Translations under genes and position numbers: made by a program
Notes under the pieces: model-generated
Databases searched by the model: none
The model's input: the letters and a program-made list of their open reading frames with translations, nothing else
What the model was told of the DNA's origin: nothing
Source: DASPKX01 sp035627835
Lineage (GTDB): Bacteria; Verrucomicrobiota; Verrucomicrobiia; Limisphaerales; SXQI01
Direction of reading: 5' to 3'
DNA: 29,698 nucleotides
NCBI GenBank assembly: GCA_035627835.1
Contig: DASPKX010000118.1
Location: 1 to 29,698, forward strand
Shown here: positions 1 through 7,413 of the stretch, one piece after another
Position numbering within the stretch: position 1 is the stretch's first letter
Layout of the letters: each line of letters opens with the position of its first letter

Positions 1-252
1 AACTTCTCGCGCCTGCCACGCCTTGCGCAGCTCGTTGGCGGCTTCAACCGTCTTCACGATCATCACGATGCCGCTGGTCTCGCGGTCGAGCCGATTAATC
101 AAGTGGCCGGGATGGCCGAGATACAATCGCACCCGCGAAACCAGGCTGGAGTATTCGTCGCCTTTAGTCGGATGCGTAACGAGTCCCGCGGGTTTGTTAA
201 TGGCGAGCAGTTCATCATCCTCATGAACAATTTCGAAGAGTCTGTCGGGCAT
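1..252 (-). CDS. RluA-family pseudouridine synthase, N-terminal part (runs off the window)
   Basis: Reading leftwards from the ATG at 252-250, the frame is open for 84 codons to the window edge. It encodes the start of an RluA/RsuA-type rRNA or tRNA pseudouridine synthase, which isomerises specific uridines in RNA. Residues 17-27 read AINKPAGLVTH, the usual opening strand of the catalytic fold. Residues 50-61 read HLINRLDRETSG, which contains the family signature RLDxxTSG with the catalytic aspartate at D56. No S4 RNA-binding domain precedes it, so it resembles the short RluA/TruC-like subgroup; the exact target cannot be told. The frame stays open upstream of 252, but the next gene begins divergently at 304, so the ATG at 252 is the sensible start. 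The C-terminal half lies outside the window. Confidence 0.88.
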   Translation of the reverse strand, partial: MPDRLFEIVHEDDELLAINKPAGLVTHPTKGDEYSSLVSRVRLYLGHPGHLINRLDRETSGIVMIVKTVEAANELRKAWQAREV

Positions 253-303
253 GGGGTCTTTACGGGCGCTCGCTCCGGCTCCATAGTCTGCCCCCGCGAG
301 GTT

Positions 304-1872
304 ATGAAAAGCAACAACGCCGCTCTCTGGGAACGCTTCAAGAAGCACAACACACGCTACGATAGCATCGGCCTCACGCTCGATCTCAGCCGGATGAAGT
401 TTCCCGACAACTTCTTTACGGAGATGGCTCCGAAGTTCGAAGTGGCTTTCCGTGAGATGGCGGAGCTGGAGCGCGGCGCCATCGCCAACCCGGACGAAAA
501 CCGAATGGTCGGCCACTACTGGCTTCGGTCCCCGGAACTCGCGCCCGATCCAAAACTGCGGGAGGTCATCACCGAAACCTTGCAGATGATCAAGAACACG
601 GCGTCCGTGATTCACTCCGGCAAGGTGCGGGGCGAGAAAGGCCAGCCATTCAAGAACCTGCTGATCATCGGCATCGGCGGCTCGGCTCTCGGGCCGCAAT
701 TCGTCGCCAATGCTCTCTCCCAACCCGGGAAGGACAAGCTGAAGCCCTTCTTCTTCGACAACACCGACCCGGACGGCATGGACAAAGTTTTGGCCCAGCT
801 CGCAGGCCAGCTCGACACGACCTTAACGGTAGTGATCTCCAAATCCGGCGGCACCAAGGAAACCCGCAACGGCATGTTGGAAGCCAAGTGGGCCTATGAA
901 GCCGCAGGCCTGACCTTTGCTAAACACGCTATGGCGGTCACCGGGGCCGGAAGCCAACTCTACAACACTGCGGACAAAGAGGGATGGCTCGCCACCTTCC
1001 CCATGTGGGATTGGGTCGGCGGTCGCACCAGCGAAACATCCGCTGTTGGGCTGTTGCCCGCCGCCTTGCAAGGGTTCGATATCGACGGCCTTCTGCGCGG
1101 AGCCGCTGAATGTGACAAAGTCACGCGTGTTACTAACCTTTCCCAGAATCCTGCCGCGCAACTCGCCGCCATGTGGCATTATGCTGGCCAGGGCCGTGGG
1201 GCCAAGGACATGGTTGTCCTTCCCTACAAAGATCGTATCGAGCTGATCTCCAAGTACTTGCAACAACTCATTATGGAGTCTTTAGGCAAGGAACTGGATA
1301 AAAACGGCCAAGTCGTGAACCAGGGGCTTGCCGTTTACGGCAACAAAGGCTCCACCGACCAGCACGCCTATATCCAGCAACTCCGGGAAGGCCTTCACAA
1401 CTTCTTCGTCACATTCATTCACGTGCGCCGCACCCGCAGTGGTAGCTCCAAAGAAGTGGATCCGGGCCTTACCACCGGTGACTACATCCACGGCTTCTAT
1501 TTAGGCACGCGGAAAGCCCTTTTCGAGAAAGACCGAGAATCCATCTCGATCACCATTGATGAAGTTTCCGCATTTAGCATCGGCGTCCTGATCGCTCTTT
1601 TCGAACGCGCTGTCGGTTTCTACGCCACGCTAGTCAATATCAATGCCTACCACCAGCCAGGCGTTGAGGCCGGGAAGAAAGCCGCTGACGCCGTTCTGGC
1701 CCTGCAATCCCGCTTGGTTCAAGCGTTAGGCTCCAAGCCCAAGACCGTAGACTCGCTGGCCCAAGATCTCGGCTCCGACGACCCAGAAACACTCTATCAC
1801 CTCTGCGAACACCTTGCCGCTAACCCCGATACAAAGGTCCGCCGCGAAGCCTCTGGTTACGCCCGCGGCTAG
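304..1872 (+). CDS. pgi: glucose-6-phosphate isomerase
   Basis: Cytoplasmic phosphoglucose isomerase, 522 residues, interconverting glucose 6-phosphate and fructose 6-phosphate in glycolysis and gluconeogenesis. Visible family motifs are the sugar-phosphate isomerase segment GIGGSALG (residues 123-130), the phosphate-binding loop SKSGGTKET (179-187), GGRTS with R241, IMESLGK with the likely catalytic base E325, GSTDQHAY with H354, and QPGVEAGKK with K458. Length matches the bacterial family. The frame is open upstream as far as 103, but those codons overlap the divergent pseudouridine synthase gene and show no family similarity. I therefore place the start at ATG 304, leaving a 51-bp divergent spacer. 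A GAGG lies only two bases before the ATG, so the ribosome-binding site is poor. The stop is followed two bases later by the first parS-like palindrome. Confidence 0.95.
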   Translation: MKSNNAALWERFKKHNTRYDSIGLTLDLSRMKFPDNFFTEMAPKFEVAFREMAELERGAIANPDENRMVGHYWLRSPELAPDPKLREVITETLQMIKNTASVIHSGKVRGEKGQPFKNLLIIGIGGSALGPQFVANALSQPGKDKLKPFFFDNTDPDGMDKVLAQLAGQLDTTLTVVISKSGGTKETRNGMLEAKWAYEAAGLTFAKHAMAVTGAGSQLYNTADKEGWLATFPMWDWVGGRTSETSAVGLLPAALQGFDIDGLLRGAAECDKVTRVTNLSQNPAAQLAAMWHYAGQGRGAKDMVVLPYKDRIELISKYLQQLIMESLGKELDKNGQVVNQGLAVYGNKGSTDQHAYIQQLREGLHNFFVTFIHVRRTRSGSSKEVDPGLTTGDYIHGFYLGTRKALFEKDRESISITIDEVSAFSIGVLIALFERAVGFYATLVNINAYHQPGVEAGKKAADAVLALQSRLVQALGSKPKTVDSLAQDLGSDDPETLYHLCEHLAANPDTKVRREASGYARG

Positions 1873-1874
1873 AT

Positions 1875-1890
1875 TGTTCCACGTGGAACA
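1875..1890. other. parS: parS-like ParB binding site 1 (perfect palindrome)
   Basis: TGTTCCACGTGGAACA, a 16-bp perfect dyad, extended to 18 bp by flanking T and A. It matches the chromosomal ParB/Spo0J consensus TGTTNCACGTGNAACA. It begins three bases after the pgi stop codon. Confidence 0.85.
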
Positions 1891-1895
1891 AAGAT

Positions 1896-2040
1896 ATTTC
1901 CCGCAGAGACGCGGAGGAGCAGAGAGGGAATCTGAAGTTTAGCACTTACCTCGAGGGTGGGTTTCTGTTGAATTGCCAGCTTGGCCCCCTCGAACTTGGC
2001 TGCGACTCCTTTCATCCAGATTGTTCCAAGTGGAACAATG
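1896..2040 (+). repeat. Direct repeat copy A carrying the CGCAGAGACGC motif and a degenerate parS
   Basis: 145-bp block starting ATTTCCCGCAGAGACGCGG and ending in a parS-like site. It aligns closely with 2122-2267 (offset 226-227 bp), sharing GAATTGCCAGCTT, CCCCTCGAACTT and CCTTTCATCCAG. Each block is also preceded by another parS-like site, so the unit is parS, repeat, parS. Confidence 0.8.
2022..2037. other. Degenerate parS-like site (one mismatch)
   Basis: TGTTCCAAGTGGAACA differs from the perfect site only by C to A in the central CACGTG. That hexamer is the core of ParB recognition, so binding is probably weakened. Confidence 0.6.
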
Positions 2041-2099
2041 CACTTCGTGGCACCTTTCCGGACTGCCCCGCACTCGGTGAGCACTGCACTTCTCCTTTT

Positions 2100-2115
2100 T
2101 GTTCCACTTGGAACA
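2100..2115. other. Degenerate parS-like site (one mismatch, mirror of 2022-2037)
   Basis: TGTTCCACTTGGAACA has one mismatch in the central hexamer. With its flanks (2099-2116) it is the exact reverse complement of 2021-2038. Confidence 0.6.
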
Positions 2116-2121
2116 AAAAGG

Positions 2122-2267
2122 ATTTCCCGCAGAGACGCGGAGGAGCAGAGAGGGCACCTGAAGAGTAGCACTTACTTCGCGGGTGGCTTCTTTCTGGAAT
2201 TGCCAGCTTCGTCCCCTCGAACTTAGCTGCGACGCCTTTCATCCAGTCTCTTCCACGTCGAACAATG
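2122..2267 (+). repeat. Direct repeat copy B (homologous to 1896-2040)
   Basis: 146-bp second copy of the block at 1896-2040. The first 33 bases are identical and the rest has drifted with scattered substitutions. It ends in a two-mismatch parS-like site. Confidence 0.8.
2249..2264. other. Degenerate parS-like site (two mismatches)
   Basis: TCTTCCACGTCGAACA keeps the central CACGT but has lost symmetry at two positions. It occupies the same place in repeat copy B as 2022-2037 does in copy A. Confidence 0.45.
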
Positions 2268-2329
2268 CTCCTTTCCCTCGTATTCCTCTGTCCCTCAGCG
2301 TCTCTGCGGGAAATCTTTCTTTTCTGAAT

Positions 2330-2345
2330 TGTTCCACGTGGAACA
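2330..2345. other. parS: parS-like ParB binding site 2 (perfect palindrome)
   Basis: Perfect TGTTCCACGTGGAACA with flanking T and A. It is preceded by CAGCGTCTCTGCGGGAAAT, the reverse complement of the CGCAGAGACGC repeat. Confidence 0.85.
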
Positions 2346-2543
2346 ATCCTCACTGCCAATGGCTGCCCGCAGAGAAGCACTGAGCCTCGCCGCGAGAAGG
2401 GAAGGAGAGCGCTCCTTTCGGCTTACTATTATATGCAGCTTCCCCTTGGTTGAGTTCTGCTATTCCTCTCAATGACCGCGCGCTCGTCGAGCCCCTCTTG
2501 CTGCCCTCCCTTCTGGGCATCTCGGAGACTTTTTCCTCGAAAA

Positions 2544-2559
2544 TGTTCCACGTGGAACA
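2544..2559. other. parS: parS-like ParB binding site 3 (perfect palindrome)
   Basis: Perfect TGTTCCACGTGGAACA, in the middle of the gene-free region. Confidence 0.85.
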
Positions 2560-2622
2560 ATCCTTCCGTCTCCGTCTTCCTCTGACCCTCAGCGTCTCTG
2601 CGGGAAATCTTCTGTTCTGAAT

Positions 2623-2638
2623 TGTTCCACGTGGAACA
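2623..2638. other. parS: parS-like ParB binding site 4 (perfect palindrome)
   Basis: Perfect TGTTCCACGTGGAACA, 79 bp after site 3, again preceded by the inverted CGCAGAGACGC repeat and GAAT. Confidence 0.85.
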
Positions 2639-2787
2639 ATCCTCGCTGCGAATGGTTGCCCTGGACGGAAGCGGGGAGCCGTCGGAGAGTGCTACTTTCA
2701 GGTCACTATTAAAATCCAGCTTCCCCTCCGTCTCCTCGTATTCCTCCGTCTCTCAGCGTCTCTGCGGGAAATCCTCTCTTTCTGAAT

Positions 2788-2803
2788 TGTTCCACGTGGA
2801 ACA
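2788..2803. other. parS: parS-like ParB binding site 5 (perfect palindrome)
   Basis: Perfect TGTTCCACGTGGAACA, about 100 bp upstream of the mnmG start codon, with the same repeat context as sites 2 and 4. Confidence 0.85.
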
Positions 2804-2903
2804 ATTCTCCTCTGCTATCTCCTGTCCTCCCTCTGCTCCTCTGCGTTCATCACCTTCCGGAAGCTTGTCTTTGCCCACCCCGGCGCTAAGTTCCGTGCTC
2901 CTT

Positions 2904-4826
2904 ATGTTTGTGTTTCCCAAGCAGTACGACGTTATTGTCCTCGGGGCTGGCCATGCCGGCATCGAGGCTGCCCTCGTAGCTGCGCGGATGGGATGCCAAA
3001 CCCTTCTCCTCTCCACCAACCTGGATACCATCGGCCAAATGTCTTGCAACCCGGCCATCGGCGGATTGGCCAAGGGACATCTCGCCCGCGAGATCGATGC
3101 CATGGGTGGGGAGATGGGGAAATGCACCGACATGACTGGTTTGCAGTTCAGGATGCTGAACACCAAGAAAGGGCCCTCCGTCTGGGCTCCTCGCGCACAG
3201 TGCGACAAGAAAGCTTACCAGTTCCGGATGAAGTGGGTCTGCGAGCGCCAACCAAACCTTGAGATCAAACAAGGTCAGGCCTCGCGACTACTCCATACAG
3301 ATCAGACGGTCACGGGCGTGGAAACGACCTTGGGGGTTCAATACCTCAGCAAGACTGTCGTCATCACTACGGGAACCTTCCTCCGCGGCCTGATGCACAT
3401 CGGCAGTGCTCAGCAGAGTGGCGGCAGGGCAGGGGAAGGCGCAGCGATGGGACTTTCGGACTCCTTACGCGAGGTGGGCTTGGAACTAGGCCGCCTTAAA
3501 ACAGGCACCCCACCCCGCCTCAACGGCCGCTCGATCGATTACTCCAAGACCGAAGTCCAGCCCGGTGACGATCCCCCGCCCTTCTTCACCTACTGGAAAG
3601 ACGATTTGTTCCACGTGGAACATTCGGGCATCAACCCTCGCGACCTCGGTCGGCCGAGCGGCAAATACCCACTTGGATCCATTCTGGAGAAGAATCAGGG
3701 GCAACTCCCCTGCTGGATCACCTTTACCAGTGATAAAACGGCCCAAGTCATTCGAGAGAACCTGCACAAGTCGCCGATGTATTCGGGCGTGATCGAAGGC
3801 ATCGGGCCCCGCTACTGCCCCTCGATCGAAGACAAGATCGTGAAGTTCCCGGATAAGGAACGCCACCAGATCTTCTTGGAACCGGAGGGCATCGCGACCG
3901 AAGAAATCTATGTCAACGGCTTCTCCACTTCCCTGCCCTTCGAAGTTCAGGTGCAGCTAGTCCAAAGCATCCCCGGCTGCGAAAACGCGGAGATTCTCCG
4001 CCCGGCCTACGCTGTCGAGTACGATTTTGCTTTTCCGACCCAACTTTACCCGACCTTGGAAACCAAGTGCTGCCGGAACCTGTTCCTCGGAGGTCAAATC
4101 AACGGCACGTCCGGCTATGAAGAAGCGGGCGCGCAAGGGCTGATGGCCGGCATCAATGCCGCACGTCGAGTGCAGGCGAAAGAGGGTGTCGTTCTAAAAC
4201 GGAATCAGGCTTACCTCGGGGTGCTCATTGATGACTTGGTGACCAAGGGCACGTCCGAGCCATACCGGATGTTCACGTCCCGCGCTGAATACCGGCTGCT
4301 GCTCAGGCAAGACAACGCCGACCGCCGCCTTTCACAACTGGCCTATGACATCGGATCGTTGCCGGAGCGCAACTATCAAACCTACCGCGCCAAAGAAGCT
4401 GCCATCGCCGAAGAACTCCATCGATTGAATACAACGCGTGAGGGCACGAACACCCTTGCTCAACTCTTGCGTCGTTCTGAAGTGACGTATTCCAGCCTTC
4501 CAGGCACCAAGCCGGAACTCTCGCCGGAAGTCATCCAACAAATCGAAATTGATCTGAAATACTCCGGCTACATCGACCGCCAGGAAATGGAAGTGGCCAA
4601 GTTCAAGTCGTTGGAAGACAAGCAGATACCTCACTGGCTTGACTATCAGACGGTCCCAAGCCTCCGCAAGGAAGCCCGCCAGAAACTGAGCGCAATCAAA
4701 CCCGCCACGTTAGGCCAAGCAGCTCGCATCTCAGGGGTTTCACCGGCCGACATAACGCTGTTGATGGTAGCGATGAAACGCGGTCCCGAGGCTGCTGAAG
4801 AAGTCTGCGCCCCTGAGGGTTGTTAA
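2904..4826 (+). CDS. mnmG: tRNA uridine-5-carboxymethylaminomethyl modification enzyme MnmG (GidA)
   Basis: FAD-dependent subunit of the MnmE-MnmG complex, which modifies U34 in the wobble position of several tRNAs. The protein is 640 residues. The N-terminal FAD fold reads YDVIVLGAGHAG (residues 8-19) and is followed by the family segments SCNPAIGGLAKGHL, GTFLRG and LKTGTPPR. The C-terminal half carries GQINGTSGYEEAGAQGL and SRAEYRLLLRQDNAD. The start is ATG 2904, because the open frame upstream to 2622 is only translated repeat. Compared with E. coli MnmG as remembered, there is an extra segment of about 30 residues near 232-262, and a perfect parS site encodes LFHVEH at 235-240 inside it. 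The usual neighbours rsmG, parA and parB are absent. The TAA stop overlaps the TAA of the convergent MFS gene. Confidence 0.96.
   Translation: MFVFPKQYDVIVLGAGHAGIEAALVAARMGCQTLLLSTNLDTIGQMSCNPAIGGLAKGHLAREIDAMGGEMGKCTDMTGLQFRMLNTKKGPSVWAPRAQCDKKAYQFRMKWVCERQPNLEIKQGQASRLLHTDQTVTGVETTLGVQYLSKTVVITTGTFLRGLMHIGSAQQSGGRAGEGAAMGLSDSLREVGLELGRLKTGTPPRLNGRSIDYSKTEVQPGDDPPPFFTYWKDDLFHVEHSGINPRDLGRPSGKYPLGSILEKNQGQLPCWITFTSDKTAQVIRENLHKSPMYSGVIEGIGPRYCPSIEDKIVKFPDKERHQIFLEPEGIATEEIYVNGFSTSLPFEVQVQLVQSIPGCENAEILRPAYAVEYDFAFPTQLYPTLETKCCRNLFLGGQINGTSGYEEAGAQGLMAGINAARRVQAKEGVVLKRNQAYLGVLIDDLVTKGTSEPYRMFTSRAEYRLLLRQDNADRRLSQLAYDIGSLPERNYQTYRAKEAAIAEELHRLNTTREGTNTLAQLLRRSEVTYSSLPGTKPELSPEVIQQIEIDLKYSGYIDRQEMEVAKFKSLEDKQIPHWLDYQTVPSLRKEARQKLSAIKPATLGQAARISGVSPADITLLMVAMKRGPEAAEEVCAPEGC
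3607..3622. other. parS: parS-like ParB binding site 6, inside mnmG (perfect palindrome)
   Basis: Perfect TGTTCCACGTGGAACA within mnmG codons 235-240, with the flanking TT and CATT. No CGCAGAGACGC repeat accompanies this copy. Confidence 0.85.
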
Positions 4827-6106
4827 ACCCGGCGCATGCGCCAAATTGCTCCGCACAGCAGAGCCACACCCACCACATAAACTGCGCTCGACCAGGCGAG
4901 GGCAGAACTCATGTTCTCCATCTTGGTCGCGCCTCCACCGTGGTCGGTGAAGTAGCCTACGAACAGCGGCCCCAAGGCTCCCCCACCCCAGCCGATCATG
5001 TTCATAACCCCAGCCGCAGAAGCGCGCGCCCGTGGTTCAACCAGATCATACATGGACGCAAAGATGTTCGAGTCATACAACCCTTTGCAGAACCCAAAGC
5101 CGATCATCACCAAGATGAGCGTGTTTACGTTGTCGGTGCTGCCCACCATGTAAACAAATGGCGCTCCCAACAGCAGCCCCAACGCTTGCACACGCACCCG
5201 CCCGGACGGAGTAGTCTTAGCCCACGCGTCCGCCAGCAAACCGCCAATCGGCGCGCTCAGTGCACTTGTCAGGTGAATAAACACGACGCCGGAAAGCCCC
5301 GCCGTGGTGAGCCGGAAATCGAATTTCTCAACCAGGAACGTCGGTGTCCACGTCAAGAAAATGGTCGCTACAAAGTTCGCGCCCATGAAAGCCAGCAACA
5401 GAAAACGGGCAGCGGGCGAGGCGAAGATTAACCCTAGGGCTTCCTTAACGGTCACTGGTTTTTCGTCTGCGGCCGGAGCGCCGCCTGTTACTACACCCGT
5501 TGCGCCCTCTGCTTGCCCGCGCTTTGGTTCGCGCAGAGCTGCATAAAGTACTATCGCCAAAACCATCCCTGCCCCACCGAATACATAAAAACCAACACGC
5601 CACCCGTGCGTCTCAGCGAACCAGGCTCCCAACCAACTCCCAGCAATCGTCCCAATATAAACGCTGCTTTGATGCAACGACATCGCGCGTGAACGTGTCT
5701 TCGCATGGTAATCACTGAGCAAGGACATAGAGGCCGGGAAATAGAACGTCTCCCCGAACCCTTCGAGCGCGCGCACCGTGACAAAATGCCAGAGCTTGCT
5801 GCACCATCCGGTGCACACAGTCACTGCGCTCCAAAATAGGCATCCACCAAGGATCAGATGTTTGCGCGGCATGCGATCCGCGATGAAGCCTGCGAACGGG
5901 GCTCCCGCGGCATAGACCCACATAAACGCGGAGCCAATCAGCCCAAGCTGCGTTTTAGAAAAACCGAACTCCTCCTCCAGCTTTGGGAAGACAGAGAAGA
6001 TCGCTTGTCTATCCGCGTAGTTGAAGAAGCAGACAAACCACAACATCCCAACAACCGCCCAGGAATACCCCGCGGATGCAGAGCCGCTCTGATTGGCTTT
6101 TTTCAC
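4823..6106 (-). CDS. MFS transporter (anion:cation symporter-like)
   Basis: Inner-membrane major facilitator superfamily permease, 427 residues with about twelve hydrophobic helices. The N-terminus reads WFVCFFNYADRQAIFSVFPKL, typical of the ACS family that takes up sugar acids and other organic anions. The loop between helices 2 and 3 reads GFIADRMPRK, the conserved MFS GxxxDR motif. The second half starts near VKEALGLIFASPAARFLLL after a hydrophilic central loop. It lies 35 bp downstream of the sialidase-family gene on the same strand, so the two are probably one transcript, and the permease may import a product of that enzyme. The substrate itself cannot be read from the sequence. Its stop codon overlaps that of mnmG. 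Confidence 0.88.
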   Translation of the reverse strand: MKKANQSGSASAGYSWAVVGMLWFVCFFNYADRQAIFSVFPKLEEEFGFSKTQLGLIGSAFMWVYAAGAPFAGFIADRMPRKHLILGGCLFWSAVTVCTGWCSKLWHFVTVRALEGFGETFYFPASMSLLSDYHAKTRSRAMSLHQSSVYIGTIAGSWLGAWFAETHGWRVGFYVFGGAGMVLAIVLYAALREPKRGQAEGATGVVTGGAPAADEKPVTVKEALGLIFASPAARFLLLAFMGANFVATIFLTWTPTFLVEKFDFRLTTAGLSGVVFIHLTSALSAPIGGLLADAWAKTTPSGRVRVQALGLLLGAPFVYMVGSTDNVNTLILVMIGFGFCKGLYDSNIFASMYDLVEPRARASAAGVMNMIGWGGGALGPLFVGYFTDHGGGATKMENMSSALAWSSAVYVVGVALLCGAIWRMRRV

Positions 6107-6141
6107 GACCGCGCCCCCCGTCAGTAGATCGAGCTGCCCCT

Positions 6142-7209
6142 CTAGCGTTTGCCTGTGGGATTCGGCAGGTCAGTTAGCACAACCTTCGCCGGATCTATAA
6201 CTGCGTGCCGGATCTTCTCCCGCTTCCAGGTATAGGTTACATGCACACGCCCATCGCTCGTTTGTATAATCGCCGGGTAAGAATATTCCCCGGGTTGATT
6301 CTCTAGAACGAGAGCTTGCTTCCAGGTCTTGCCATCTTTGCTTGAAGCAAGGGTCAAAGGACTGCGGCCTTTCAAAGTGGGGTTTAGAACGAGCAGGTGC
6401 GTTCCATCCGCGAGGGTCACACCATCTGCGCCTGCGTCCGGGTTGGGCAGAGCGCTTGCAGCCATCTTTGACCACGTCTTCCCGCTGTCATTCGACCATG
6501 TTTCCCCCAGACGCCCTTGCTTGGTTCGCACCAAGGCCTGCAAACGCCCATCGTTGTGGATCAGAATTGTCGGCTGGATCGCGGCGAACTCCTTGCCGTC
6601 ATTCACTGGCCCGACGAAGTTCCAAGTCTTCCCACCATCGCGTGAAAGCTCAAAGTGAACCTTCCACAGATCACCCGCCTCATCGCTCGATCCTGAAATG
6701 ATATCCCCGCTGGCCAGTTGAACAGGCTTGTTCTTGATCGGCCCCAGCAAAGGCGACGCCAGTCGTTGCGGTTGACTCCAGGTGCGGCCCTGGTCTTCGG
6801 AAGTCATCCACATGCCCCACCAGGTGTCCGGGCTGGGGCCGACTTTGTAGAACAACATTAAAGGCCCGCTGCGTGGCTGGAACAGCACCGGATTCCATGT
6901 GGGATGCCGATTCCCCCCATCAATGCCATTGGCGACTGACTTGGGGGTCGTCCACTTGCCGTTCTCGTAAAAGGAGGTCCAGATCTCCACATCCTTGTGC
7001 TTCTCCTCCGTGCCGCCAAACCACGCCGCAATGATCTTCCCCTTCGATTCAACGATTGTGGAGGCATGGCATTCAGGGAAAGGCGCGCGCTCGTAGATGA
7101 ACATGGAGCTGATCAGGCCGGCCTGATCCTTTAACTCTGCAGCGCCGGAGTTCATGGAGATGAACGCAGCCAACAATGTGGCCAACCACATGCGAAGCCC
7201 TGTTTTCAT
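6142..7209 (-). CDS. Sialidase-family (BNR/Asp-box) exported glycosidase-like protein
   Basis: 355 residues with a signal peptide (hydrophobic about 7-22, ending SGAA-E), so exported. The mature part is a six-bladed propeller of the BNR_2/predicted neuraminidase type. Four Asp-box-like motifs are visible: SEDQGRTWS, SRDGGKTWN, SNDSGKTWS and SSKDGKTWK. The N-terminal ECHASTIVE...IIAAWFGGTEE is characteristic of this subfamily rather than of classical FRIP sialidases. It could cleave sialic acid, or another acidic or deoxy sugar, from glycans outside the cell; the specificity is unknown. It is the first gene of a two-gene unit with the MFS permease. In Verrucomicrobia such proteins usually belong to polysaccharide-degrading gene sets. 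Confidence 0.82.
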   Translation of the reverse strand: MKTGLRMWLATLLAAFISMNSGAAELKDQAGLISSMFIYERAPFPECHASTIVESKGKIIAAWFGGTEEKHKDVEIWTSFYENGKWTTPKSVANGIDGGNRHPTWNPVLFQPRSGPLMLFYKVGPSPDTWWGMWMTSEDQGRTWSQPQRLASPLLGPIKNKPVQLASGDIISGSSDEAGDLWKVHFELSRDGGKTWNFVGPVNDGKEFAAIQPTILIHNDGRLQALVRTKQGRLGETWSNDSGKTWSKMAASALPNPDAGADGVTLADGTHLLVLNPTLKGRSPLTLASSKDGKTWKQALVLENQPGEYSYPAIIQTSDGRVHVTYTWKREKIRHAVIDPAKVVLTDLPNPTGKR

Positions 7210-7413
7210 GGGAATTTGTCCCGCAGCCTACCCCGCTGCTCCCACTGAGGCCATGCAAAAGATTTCCTCCCCGTGCTTCTGCTCTGCTTTACTTGTCAGC
7301 TTCAGGGCAATCGGGCTGACGGCCATTTCAGGCCAGAACCTGATGTTCTCCGCTGGAAGTCGGACGAAGTTCTACCATAAGGCGCTGAGACCCTCAGCCA
7401 ACAATTTTGAATC

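Larger units (their letters stand above)
1873..2903. repeat. Gene-free, repeat-packed parS region upstream of mnmG
   Basis: About 1 kb with no credible gene. It holds five perfect and three degenerate ParB-type palindromes (listed separately), several copies of a CGCAGAGACGC-containing repeat in both orientations, and T/C-rich stretches (for example 2804-2850). Two near-identical blocks, 1896-2040 and 2122-2267, are direct repeats, each ending in a degenerate parS-like site. The motif CAGCGTCTCTGCGGGAAAT followed by TGAATTGTTCCACGTGG recurs at about 2297, 2590 and 2753. Two further related segments, 2408-2450 and 2691-2738, share a TTACTATTA/TCACTATTA core. Short open frames here encode only translated repeat (peptides such as FHVEQ or CSTWNN) and are not genes. 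Confidence 0.8.

Noticed and set aside
103..303. N-terminal extension of pgi by 67 codons
   Set aside because: It overlaps the well-supported divergent pseudouridine synthase gene and has no family similarity; the PGI sequence starts naturally at 304.
1873..2390. Several short open frames on both strands in the parS region
   Set aside because: Their peptides are translations of parS and the CGCAGAGACGC repeat (CSTWNN, FHVEQ, SRRDAE) and have no other content.
2622..2903. 94-codon upstream extension of mnmG
   Set aside because: It begins inside a parS site and encodes repeat sequence; the FAD-binding N-terminus starts a few residues after ATG 2904.
1873..2903. Replication origin (oriC)
   Set aside because: parS density and mnmG suggest origin proximity, but I see no cluster of TTATCCACA-like DnaA boxes or AT-rich unwinding region in the window.
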